Both the position numbers and the translations under genes were made by a program. A DNA stretch of 54,592 nt from SAR86 cluster bacterium AG-422-O05 (GTDB taxonomy: Bacteria; Pseudomonadota; Gammaproteobacteria; Magnimaribacterales; D2472). Location of the stretch: positions 990,704-1,045,295 of the forward strand of contig QCMW01000001.1 in assembly GCA_003213495.1 (NCBI GenBank), in the 5' to 3' direction. The notes under the pieces were generated by a model. It was given only the letters and a program-made list of their open reading frames with translations. It searched no databases and was not told where the DNA came from. Of this stretch, positions 33,323 through 41,306 are shown one piece after another (position 1 is the stretch's first letter; every line of letters starts with the position of its first letter).

Positions 33323-34021
33323 ATGTCTATAAAAAAAATAATTGCAATTGGCTCTGCAAAGGGTGGAGTAGGTAAATCATCCATTACAGCTTCTGTAGCA
33401 TTACATCTATCAAAAAATTACTCTGTAGGTATTTTAGATGCTGATATCTATGGACCTAATCAACACTTATTGTTTGATATTATAGAAAAACCTTCATTTA
33501 CAAAATCTAATGAAAGAAAATTACTCAATCCAATCATTAAGAAAAATATTCAATTTTCTTCAGTAGGGTTTTTATTGGAAGAAGAAAAGCCAGCTATGTG
33601 GCGTGGACCTATTTTAAGCTCCACTATCAAACAATTATTTTATAGTACTCAATGGAATGATTTAGATTTTTTGTTTATTGATATGCCACCAGGAACCGGA
33701 GATGCTTATTTAACTGTCTTGAAAGATATAAATATAGATGATTTTATATTAGTGACCTCAAATAATAAATTATCAATTTCAGATTCTTTAAAAACTCTCA
33801 CGATGGTTAAAAAATTTAATATCAATGTTCTTGGTTACATTGCAAATAATCTTATACCTAATACCCAATCTAACAATAAAAATATCTTTAATTCAAAAAA
33901 AATTAATTATCTAGGCTATGTAAATTTCGATTCCAAAATATATAACTTTGATACTAATTATGTTCCGGATGATATTATTGCTCTATCACAAAAGATCTTA
34001 TCAACAATAAATAAAATATGA
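33323..34021 (+). CDS. Mrp/ApbC-type P-loop ATPase, short and cysteine-free
   Basis: A 232-residue member of the Mrp/NBP35 family. The deviant Walker A reads SAKGGVGKSSI, then LDADIYGPNQHLL, PAMWRGPILSSTI and FIDMPPGTGDAYLT, all typical of Mrp. It lacks the N-terminal DUF59/MIP18 domain of the E. coli protein (about 370 residues), and the C-terminal C-x-x-C that bridges an Fe-S cluster in the dimer is missing; the whole protein has no cysteine. A classical Fe-S scaffold role is therefore doubtful. It is divergent from metG, and its stop overlaps the mlaA start (ATGA). Confidence 0.85.
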   Translation: MSIKKIIAIGSAKGGVGKSSITASVALHLSKNYSVGILDADIYGPNQHLLFDIIEKPSFTKSNERKLLNPIIKKNIQFSSVGFLLEEEKPAMWRGPILSSTIKQLFYSTQWNDLDFLFIDMPPGTGDAYLTVLKDINIDDFILVTSNNKLSISDSLKTLTMVKKFNINVLGYIANNLIPNTQSNNKNIFNSKKINYLGYVNFDSKIYNFDTNYVPDDIIALSQKILSTINKI

Positions 34022-34716
34022 ATAAAATTTTTATCATCATTACTTTGATATTCTCAGCTGCAAGTTATTCAAATGAAGTAAACGATCCTTTTGAAAATAT
34101 AAATAGAAAAACATTCGAATTTAATGAAAATTTAGATGAAAAAATTTTAAAACCAACTGCTAAATTCTATTCTAAATTTCCACCTCGAATTAAAAATGGA
34201 ATAACAAATTTTTTTAATAATTTAGAAGAGGTAGATACTTGTGTGAATCAACTATTACAAGGTAAACCAAAAAAATCTGCAAATGATTTAACTAGATTCC
34301 TCATTAACTCAACTGTTGGTTTGGGAGGATTTATTGATGTGGCATCTAAAATTGGTCTAGAAAGGCATGAAGAGGACTTTGGACAAACCTTAGCAGTATG
34401 GGGAGTAGGAGAAGGCCCATATATTATGTTACCGGGCTTAGGTCCTTCAACTCTAAGAGATACTTTAAGTAAGCCAGTATCATCATTTTTGTCAGTTACA
34501 TTTCATATGACTGAAACTGATGTGAATATTACTCTAAAATCTATTGATGCCATTGAGACAAGAGAAAGGCTTTTAGATGTTGAATCACTTCTTTCAGGAG
34601 ATAAATATGTATTTGTTAAAGATGCATATATCCAATCAATTCAGTATGAAGTAAAAGACGGCATAGATGTGCAAGATGACTTTGTTGATGATATGGATGA
34701 TTTCTTAATAGACTAA
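34018..34716 (+). CDS. mlaA: MlaA/VacJ outer-membrane phospholipid-retrieval protein
   Basis: A 232-residue MlaA. Conserved blocks are NDPFENINRKTFEFNENLD, PRIKNGITNFFNNLEEV, FLINSTVGLGGFIDVAS, DFGQTLAVWGVGEGPYIMLPGLGPSTLRD and the tail RERLLDVESLL. E. coli MlaA removes mislocalised phospholipids from the outer leaflet with OmpC/F and the MlaFEDBC path. The signal sequence here (about residues 1-18) has no lipobox cysteine, so unlike E. coli MlaA it is probably not a lipoprotein. The other mla genes are not in the window. Its 3' end overlaps dusA by 12 bases. Confidence 0.9.
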   Translation: MNKIFIIITLIFSAASYSNEVNDPFENINRKTFEFNENLDEKILKPTAKFYSKFPPRIKNGITNFFNNLEEVDTCVNQLLQGKPKKSANDLTRFLINSTVGLGGFIDVASKIGLERHEEDFGQTLAVWGVGEGPYIMLPGLGPSTLRDTLSKPVSSFLSVTFHMTETDVNITLKSIDAIETRERLLDVESLLSGDKYVFVKDAYIQSIQYEVKDGIDVQDDFVDDMDDFLID

Positions 34717-35676
34717 TAATTCTTCTAAATCTTTTTTATGTTTTTGAAGTTGTTTGTCTTTTATTACTTCTAGAACTTTTATTCTAAAGGTCTTTGCATG
34801 CTTATCGCCTCTAGAAAGACCAAATAAATGCTTCATCATTCTAGCTAGATCATGACCATTTTCTAACTGCCTATCAACATACTCAAAATATTTATTAAGA
34901 ACTTGTTTTTTTGATTCTGTGCAAGATTCTTTATTAAAAAATCTTGAATCTACATCTTTTAACATAAAAGGATTTTCATATGCAGCTCTACCTATCATTA
35001 CACCATCAACAGATTTCAAATGAGTTTCAGATTCATCAAGATTTTTAATTCCCCCATTAATCACTATTTCTAAATGAGGAAAATCTTTTTTAAGTTTATA
35101 AACATAATCATATTTAAGTGGGGGTATATTTCTATTCTGTCTTGGACTGAGTCCTTTGAGTATGCCATTTCTAGCATGAATAATAAATGTTGTGACTCCA
35201 GATTGACTAACAATAGAAACAAAATTATGCAAAAACTCATATGATTCATAATTATCTACACCCAGTCTGCATTTAATTGACACAGGTATGTCAACAACGT
35301 TTTGCATATTCAACAGACATTCAGCAACATGCTTGGGTTCTAGCATTAAACAAGCTCCAAATTTTCCCTTTTGCACTCTGTCTGATGGACAACCTACATT
35401 TAAGTTAATTTCATCATAACCATATTGTTCACACTTTTTTGAACACTCAACAAGATCATTAATATTAGAGCCACCTAATTGAACTCCTACAGGATGTTCT
35501 TCTTTGTTAAATTCAAGTTGATCAAAGCATTTGCCATAAACTAATGATCCTGTTGCGATCATTTCAGTGTATAGAAAAACTTTTTTTGAAATCAATCTCA
35601 ATAAGTATCTATCATGCATATCTGTATATTGCATCATCGGGGCAATGCAAAACATATGAGATGATTTTTTGGTCAT
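34705..35676 (-). CDS. dusA: tRNA-dihydrouridine synthase A
   Basis: A 323-residue TIM-barrel flavoenzyme. The N-terminal FCIAPMMQYTDMHDRYL and the motif LNVGCPSDRVQKGKFGACLM (catalytic Cys) are diagnostic for DusA rather than DusB or DusC. Further FMN-binding segments are SIKCRLGVDNYESY, FIIHARNGILKGLSPRQNR and DGVMIGRAAYENPF. It makes dihydrouridine at tRNA positions 20/20a. It shares one base with nhaB upstream, and its 3' end overlaps mlaA. Confidence 0.94.
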   Translation of the reverse strand: MTKKSSHMFCIAPMMQYTDMHDRYLLRLISKKVFLYTEMIATGSLVYGKCFDQLEFNKEEHPVGVQLGGSNINDLVECSKKCEQYGYDEINLNVGCPSDRVQKGKFGACLMLEPKHVAECLLNMQNVVDIPVSIKCRLGVDNYESYEFLHNFVSIVSQSGVTTFIIHARNGILKGLSPRQNRNIPPLKYDYVYKLKKDFPHLEIVINGGIKNLDESETHLKSVDGVMIGRAAYENPFMLKDVDSRFFNKESCTESKKQVLNKYFEYVDRQLENGHDLARMMKHLFGLSRGDKHAKTFRIKVLEVIKDKQLQKHKKDLEELLVY

Positions 35677-37181
35677 TAAAGAATATTAGCAATAGATATA
35701 TAGCCAACAATTGAAAGAATAATCGTATATGGAAGAGCCATATATACCATTCTTAGATATGATAAATTAATTAAAGGCGCTAGAGCAGAAGTTAGTAGAA
35801 ACAAAAAAGCTGCCTGACCATTAGGTGTTGCAATACTGGGTATATTTGTTCCAACATTAATTGCAATGGCAAGATTATTAAATTGTTCTGTGCCAACAGG
35901 TATTTTTTCTGCAACTTGACCGATGTAAATTGTTGCAACAAATACATTATCACTTACTGCAGATAAAAAGCCATTTGCAACATAAAATAAAGATGGCTGC
36001 ACTGCTTCAGGCTGTGCTAATACATATAAGATAACTGGTTCAAAAAGTTTTTGATCATATATAACACTTACGATTGCAAAGAAAACTGCTAAAAGAGCAG
36101 TAAAAGGAAGTGCTTCATGAAATGCATCGCCTAATTTATGTTCATGAGTTATTCCTTTAAAAGCAGTAAGTAATACCATTACACTAAGGCCAATCAAACC
36201 TACAGCTGCAATACTAAAAGCAAGAGCAAGAACTAAGAAAATTAATACCACCGATTCAATTAATAATTCAGTCTTATCTTTGAGTGTTATATTTTCTTTT
36301 CTATATTTGGAGTAATCATTAAAGACCTCTCTAACATTTAATGGTAATTGATTCCCAAATCCTGCAATCGAAAACTTCTCAACGATAATACAAGTTAATA
36401 ACCCAGTAAATAAAATAGGCATTGTAATCGGAGCCATTTGTATAAAAAATTCCATGAAATTCCAACCAGCTTTCCCAGCTATAAGTAAATTTTGAGGCTC
36501 ACCTACAGTTGTGCAAACACCTCCAAGAGCTGTTCCTACTGCTCCATGCATAACAAGATCTCTTAAGAAGCCTTTAAACTCTTCAAGTTCGCCTGCATTA
36601 AGGCTATTTATGTTTGAGTTATCTTTATAGTTATGATTCTCATCTGCAAAGTTATTACCAGATATTACAGCATGATAAATCCTGTAAAAACCTACCATGA
36701 CCCCAATAAGAACTGCAGTTACAGTAAGAGCATCTAAGAACGCTGATAATACTGCTGCTGATATGCAAAACAAAAAAGATAATAATGTTTTAGATCTAAT
36801 TCCTAGTAAAAGTTTAGTAAAAATTGTCAACATCAAATTTTTCATGAAATATATACCAGCAACCATAAATATTAGTAACAAAATTACTTTTAAATTTTGC
36901 TGTATTTCGTAATAAACAGTATCAGTTGATGTTAGTCCTAAGATTAAAGCCTCTATCGCTAATAAGCCACCAGGTTGAAGAGGGTAACATTTTAAAGCCA
37001 TTGCTAAAGTAAAAATAAATTGGATCAAAAGAATCCATCCAAGAATAAATCCTGCTTGCTCAGGCGATGTTTTGTTTAATATCAGTAATAAGATTGGATT
37101 GAAAAAGAGAAACCCTAATATGGTAGACTTATACCAACCAGGAGCATCACCAAGAAAAAGTTTTTGAATTTCACTTAACAT
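35676..37181 (-). CDS. nhaB: Na+/H+ antiporter NhaB
   Basis: A 501-residue membrane protein with about 12 helices. The segment FIFTLAMALKCYPLQPGGLLAIEALILGLTS is almost the same as in E. coli NhaB, and GTALGGVCTTVGEPQNLLIAGKAGWNF and AINVGTNIPSIATPNGQAAFLFLLTSALAPLI are the other conserved blocks. It expels sodium in exchange for protons and suits a marine cell. It is followed directly by dusA (one shared base). Confidence 0.94.
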   Translation of the reverse strand: MLSEIQKLFLGDAPGWYKSTILGFLFFNPILLLILNKTSPEQAGFILGWILLIQFIFTLAMALKCYPLQPGGLLAIEALILGLTSTDTVYYEIQQNLKVILLLIFMVAGIYFMKNLMLTIFTKLLLGIRSKTLLSFLFCISAAVLSAFLDALTVTAVLIGVMVGFYRIYHAVISGNNFADENHNYKDNSNINSLNAGELEEFKGFLRDLVMHGAVGTALGGVCTTVGEPQNLLIAGKAGWNFMEFFIQMAPITMPILFTGLLTCIIVEKFSIAGFGNQLPLNVREVFNDYSKYRKENITLKDKTELLIESVVLIFLVLALAFSIAAVGLIGLSVMVLLTAFKGITHEHKLGDAFHEALPFTALLAVFFAIVSVIYDQKLFEPVILYVLAQPEAVQPSLFYVANGFLSAVSDNVFVATIYIGQVAEKIPVGTEQFNNLAIAINVGTNIPSIATPNGQAAFLFLLTSALAPLINLSYLRMVYMALPYTIILSIVGYISIANIL

Positions 37182-37204
37182 TTTATTTATAAATTAAATT
37201 TAAC

Positions 37205-38017
37205 ATGCATTTTAAAAGATTTTTTAACATTAAGGACAAAAATAACAATATTTTAATTATTTTTAAAAACAATAAAATCATATATGAGCCAAATTTAAAA
37301 ACATTCTTATTAGATGAAAATTTTTTAGATATTAATGTTAAAGATCATCTTTATGTTGGAATCGCTAATAATGGTAATGATATATTTGCAGTAGATATAT
37401 CAAATTATAAAAATGATATAAATATTGGTTATAAATCTCTTGTTGAATTTGACATAAGACATTTATTAGCAATGTCAGAACCAGAAGATATTGTTTTAAT
37501 GGGTAGGGCTAATCAACTTCTTCATTGGGTAAGAAGTAATAAATATTCTGGTTATTCAGGAGAATTAAATCAATTTAATGATAAAGAACAAGCATTTTCT
37601 TGTCCTTCAACATCGTCAATGATTTATCCTCAAATATCACCATGTGTATTAGCAATGATTATCAAAGGCAATCAAATATTATTAGCGAGAAATAATTTAT
37701 TTCCAGATGGCCTTTATAGTGTTTTAGCAGGATTTGTTGAAGTATCAGAATCGGCAGAAGAAACTGTCGAAAGAGAGATTATGGAGGAGGTTGGCATTAA
37801 AGTAAAAAATATTGAATATGTTGGAAGTCAACCGTGGCCATTTCCATCACAATTAATGCTTGGATTTAAATGCGAACACGATTCTGGTGAAATTGTAATA
37901 GATGAAAATGAAATTATTGAAGCTGATTGGTATACAGTTGAGAATCTACCTTATGTACCTCCGCCATCAAGCTTATCTGGTAAGCTAATCAATCTTTTTG
38001 TCGAGGATCATTCTTAG
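37205..38017 (+). CDS. nudC: NAD(H) pyrophosphatase / RNA deNADding enzyme
   Basis: A 270-residue Nudix protein. The Nudix box is GFVEVSESAEETVEREIMEEVGI, followed by the NudC-specific SQPWPFPSQLMLGF. In E. coli NudC four cysteines (C98, C101, C116, C119) hold a zinc between the two halves; here the first pair is replaced (YSGYSGELN) and the second pair keeps only one Cys (SCPSTSSMIYPQ), so three of the four ligands are gone. Catalysis should be unaffected. The last 29 bases overlap the convergent rne gene. Confidence 0.92.
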   Translation: MHFKRFFNIKDKNNNILIIFKNNKIIYEPNLKTFLLDENFLDINVKDHLYVGIANNGNDIFAVDISNYKNDINIGYKSLVEFDIRHLLAMSEPEDIVLMGRANQLLHWVRSNKYSGYSGELNQFNDKEQAFSCPSTSSMIYPQISPCVLAMIIKGNQILLARNNLFPDGLYSVLAGFVEVSESAEETVEREIMEEVGIKVKNIEYVGSQPWPFPSQLMLGFKCEHDSGEIVIDENEIIEADWYTVENLPYVPPPSSLSGKLINLFVEDHS

Positions 38018-39962
38018 CTCTCTGTGGTATATCTTTTTTCACTATCTTTTCTTTAACAATTTCTTTAATTGGAGATTTGTTTATACTCATTTCATTTTTT
38101 TTGTTTGAATCAATTTTATTATCTTTACTTTTATTAACCTTAGTATTTGATTTTTTCTTAAAAGTTTTTTTATTTAAATTTTTATTTTTATTTGATGGTA
38201 TTTTTGTTTTTGGATTATTCTTGTTAGTTGGTTTGACTCCTTTCTTGTTAAATTTTTTATTAGATGGTGGTTTGTTTTTATAGTTTTTTCTTTTAAATTT
38301 TTTATTCGGCTTTGTTTTAGGCTTTGACTCTTCAACTTCAATTCCTGTTAGAGTCTTTAACCATTTAACAATTCCATCCTTTCTTTTCTTAGGCATTTTT
38401 GGTGGCTTTACACCATCAACTAGAGGCTTCATAGTTTTTGATTGGTTGTCGCTATCCCTCCAATCAATTTTTGGCTCAGGACTATCTGGGCTTAAACTGT
38501 ATGAGTCATTTTTTTTAACATCTGAGGCCTTAATTCTAACTACTTTATAGTATGGTCTAGATTTGTATGGGTCAGCAATTACTAGAATTTTTATTTTATT
38601 TGACTGTTCAATATTTATAATGTCATATCTTTTTTCATTTAAGAGATAACTAGCGACATCTGCTGGAACATAGACGTGGATTTCACCAGTATTTTCTTTT
38701 GCAGCATCTTCACCAATTATTCTTAATATTGATTGACCTAATGATCTTGGGCCTCTAACTAATACATGTTCAATATCATAAGACTCATTAAGCGAAGGTC
38801 TAAGTCTTTGTCTCGATATTTCTAGTAATCCAAATCTTGATATATTTGATACTTGTACTCTTGCTCTATCTGTATATATAGCTTTTCTGAATGCCGATTC
38901 CACTTTGTTCTGATTATCCTCATTAGTCATATCAATAAAATCAATAACAACCAATCCACCTACATCTCTTAATCTAAGCTGTCTAGCAATTTCATTTGCA
39001 GCCTCTAGATTGGTTTTGAATGCAGTTTCTTCTATATCTTTACCTTTTGTAGACCTAGCAGAATTAACATCAATAGTGGTCATTGCTTCTGTTGGATCAA
39101 TAACAATTGATCCTCCTGAGTTCAAAGAAATTTCTCTTTGGAAAGCTAGTTCAATTTGAGATTCAATTTGATATCTATTAAATAAAGGTATTTCTTCATC
39201 ATAAAACTTTACTTTCTCGGCGTGATCAGGAATGACAGCTTCAATAAATTCTTTAGCTTCATTGAAAGTATCTTTATCATCAATGAGAATTTCCTCTATA
39301 TCTTCTTTAAAGTAATCTCTTACAACTCTAACAATTAATTTATCATCTCTATAAATCAAAGAAGGAGAGGTAGCATTTGGTGTTGTATTATTAATTTCAT
39401 CCCATAATGCAAGCAAGTAACTCAGATCAAGACTTAGTTCTTCTGCTGATCTTCCTAAACCATTAGTTCTAACTATTGCACTCATATTTTCTGGAATATT
39501 TAATTTTTCTAAAGTGTTTTTAATTTGGTCTCTTTCATCGCCACTTATTCTTCTAGATATACCTCCTGACCTAGTTGAATTAGGAATTAAAACTAAAAAT
39601 CTACCAGCTAATCCAATTTGTGTTGTTAGCGCCGCACCCTTTGTTCCTCTTTCTTCTTTTGTAACTTGTACAATAATTTCTTGACCTTCTTCAAGTGTGC
39701 AAATAAATTTACCCTTTTTATCTTTCTTGTAAAATTCACTTGATAGGTCTTTAAGTGGTAGGAATCCGTGACGCTCAGAACCAAAATTTACAAATGCAGC
39801 ATCAAGACTTGATTCAACCCTAGAAACAGTTGCTTTAAATATACTTCCCTTAAGAAGGATTTTATCAGGTGATTCTGTATCAAAATCGTAGAGTTTTGCA
39901 CCATCTACTAGAGCAACACGTAATTCATTCCCGTAAGATGAATTAATAAGTATTCTTTTCAT
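37989..39962 (-). CDS. rne: Ribonuclease E/G family endoribonuclease
   Basis: A 657-residue RNase E-type enzyme, shorter than E. coli RNase E (1061). It has the S1 domain (residues 35-120, GSIFKATVSRVESSLDAAFVNFG), a 5' sensor and DNase I-like domain with catalytic Asp residues in MTTIDVNSA (near 297) and VVIDFIDM (near 339), and RFGLLEISRQRLRPSL. The Zn-link C-P-x-C that joins E. coli protomers is absent; the place reads ESYDIEHVLVRGPRSLG (near 385-405). The C-terminal 150 residues are very rich in Lys and Asn, an RNA-binding tail without a visible RhlB or enolase site. It is divergent from rluC as in E. coli, with a 190-base leader region. Confidence 0.92.
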   Translation of the reverse strand: MKRILINSSYGNELRVALVDGAKLYDFDTESPDKILLKGSIFKATVSRVESSLDAAFVNFGSERHGFLPLKDLSSEFYKKDKKGKFICTLEEGQEIIVQVTKEERGTKGAALTTQIGLAGRFLVLIPNSTRSGGISRRISGDERDQIKNTLEKLNIPENMSAIVRTNGLGRSAEELSLDLSYLLALWDEINNTTPNATSPSLIYRDDKLIVRVVRDYFKEDIEEILIDDKDTFNEAKEFIEAVIPDHAEKVKFYDEEIPLFNRYQIESQIELAFQREISLNSGGSIVIDPTEAMTTIDVNSARSTKGKDIEETAFKTNLEAANEIARQLRLRDVGGLVVIDFIDMTNEDNQNKVESAFRKAIYTDRARVQVSNISRFGLLEISRQRLRPSLNESYDIEHVLVRGPRSLGQSILRIIGEDAAKENTGEIHVYVPADVASYLLNEKRYDIINIEQSNKIKILVIADPYKSRPYYKVVRIKASDVKKNDSYSLSPDSPEPKIDWRDSDNQSKTMKPLVDGVKPPKMPKKRKDGIVKWLKTLTGIEVEESKPKTKPNKKFKRKNYKNKPPSNKKFNKKGVKPTNKNNPKTKIPSNKNKNLNKKTFKKKSNTKVNKSKDNKIDSNKKNEMSINKSPIKEIVKEKIVKKDIPQRAKNDPRQKD

Positions 39963-40154
39963 TTTTTCTCCCTAAAATTAGGAAGATAATTCAGCAGTAT
40001 GCTTTTTTTGAAGCTTTTATCAGTAAGTCTTACGTATTTTTGCTTACAAGATAAGCTCTTAATTGAGCTTTAAATTTTAACTGTTGTATTTATCTTTCTT
40101 TATTTTTACTAGAATATTCTAGTTATTTAAGCTCATATCCTATAGATTTAACGC
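39963..40154. promoter_or_regulatory. rne/rluC divergent regulatory region with palindromes
   Basis: This 192-base gap between divergent rne and rluC holds no ORF. It contains a perfect 16-base palindrome ACTAGAATATTCTAGT (40108-40123), the hairpin AAGCTC-TTAATT-GAGCTT (40053-40070), and a TATAGA (40141-40146) 8 bases before the rluC ATG. In E. coli rne is autoregulated through a long structured 5' leader; the hairpin here lies in the rne leader and could play that part. The palindrome lies where the rluC -35 would be and could be an operator. Confidence 0.45.
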
Positions 40155-41039
40155 ATGACTGTCAAAAAATTAACTATTAATCATGATAACTCAGAAAGAA
40201 GAATAGATAATTATCTACTATCACTTTATAAAAATGTACCAAAAAGTAAGATTTATAACATTATTAGAAAAGGTGAAGTTAGAGTTAATTCTAAACGTAT
40301 TAAACCAAGCTATAAGTTAAAAATAGACGATTTGGTAAGAATTCCACCTTATTTAGATGGACCGTTAACTCATAACAAAAAAATTAGTTCATATCTTATA
40401 GAAAAACATACAACAAAAATTATTTATGAAGATAATAATTATATTGTTACTAATAAAAATAATGATATCGCTGTTCATGCTGGTTCTAAAAATGGAATTG
40501 GACTTATAGATATTTTTAGATCGAAATTTGGAAATCATATTGAACTTTGCCATCGACTAGATAAGCAAACTTCTGGATGTTTAGTTTTAGCAAAAAATAA
40601 AAAATCGGTTAAATACTTCTCTAATCTATTATCAACAAATGATACAAAGAAAACTTACATCGCTATTCTTCAAGGGAAGTTTAAGGATAAAAAAATTATT
40701 GAAAATGAAATTTATAAGAATAATATATTGAAACTTAAGAAATCTAAAACAATATTTAAATTGGTTAGACAACTTAAAAATACATCTATAGTTAATGTTG
40801 ATCTTCATACAGGTAGAACTCATCAAATCCGTATACATGCATCTCAAATCAACCATCCAATATTATTTGATAAAAAATATGGTGATAAAATGTTTGATAA
40901 CTCAATTAATTTAAACTTTAAAAAAACGCTGGCATTACATTCAAAATCAATTTCATTTAAAGATCAAAATTCAAAAATAATAAAGGCTTCTGCAAGCTAT
41001 CCAGATGAATTTAAAAAGTTAATTAAAGCTCTAAAATAG
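40155..41039 (+). CDS. rluC: 23S rRNA pseudouridine synthase, RluC/RluD family
   Basis: A 294-residue enzyme. An S4 domain at the N-terminus (RRIDNYLLSLYKNVPKSKIYNIIRKGEVRVNSKR) is followed by the synthase domain with motif II LCHRLDKQTSGCLVLAK (catalytic Asp), motif I ending VHAGSKNG, and the C-terminal HTGRTHQIRIHASQINHPI. Position next to rne and upstream of rpmF as in E. coli supports RluC, which modifies U955, U2504 and U2580. The sequence is Lys- and Asn-rich. Confidence 0.88.
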   Translation: MTVKKLTINHDNSERRIDNYLLSLYKNVPKSKIYNIIRKGEVRVNSKRIKPSYKLKIDDLVRIPPYLDGPLTHNKKISSYLIEKHTTKIIYEDNNYIVTNKNNDIAVHAGSKNGIGLIDIFRSKFGNHIELCHRLDKQTSGCLVLAKNKKSVKYFSNLLSTNDTKKTYIAILQGKFKDKKIIENEIYKNNILKLKKSKTIFKLVRQLKNTSIVNVDLHTGRTHQIRIHASQINHPILFDKKYGDKMFDNSINLNFKKTLALHSKSISFKDQNSKIIKASASYPDEFKKLIKALK

Positions 41040-41095
41040 TTTTTATTTCAATATTTGTAAATTTTTGTTAGGATAGCCTTTTTTAAGAGCAGACT

Positions 41096-41302
41096 ATGGC
41101 AGTACAAAAAAGCAAGGTTACTAGATCAAGAAGAGGTCAGAGACGTTCACATGACGCATTAAAGAGTAGAACTCTATCAGTTGACCCTGTTTCAGGTGAA
41201 AAACATCTACGACATCAAATGACAAAAGATGGCTTTTATAAAGGCAGATTAATCAAAGATCTTCGAAAGCCTATCAAAGAGGACATAGAAGACGTAACAT
41301 AG
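41096..41302 (+). CDS. rpmF: 50S ribosomal protein L32
   Basis: A 68-residue L32: [23 protein letters not shown] and [19 protein letters not shown] align with E. coli L32 (57 residues). It has no cysteines, which is normal for this form. An acidic extension of about 11 residues ([11 protein letters not shown]) is unusual at the C-terminus of a basic ribosomal protein. yceD, which normally precedes rpmF, is absent. fabD starts 4 bases after the stop. Confidence 0.95.
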   Translation: MAVQKSKVTRSRRGQRRSHDALKSRTLSVDPVSGEKHLRHQMTKDGFYKGRLIKDLRKPIKEDIEDVT

Positions 41303-41306
41303 AAGT

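Noticed and set aside
38077-38283. Plus-strand hydrophobic ORF inside rne
   Set aside because: It is the antisense reading of the Lys/Asn-rich C-terminal tail of RNase E, which yields Phe/Leu-rich frames by composition.
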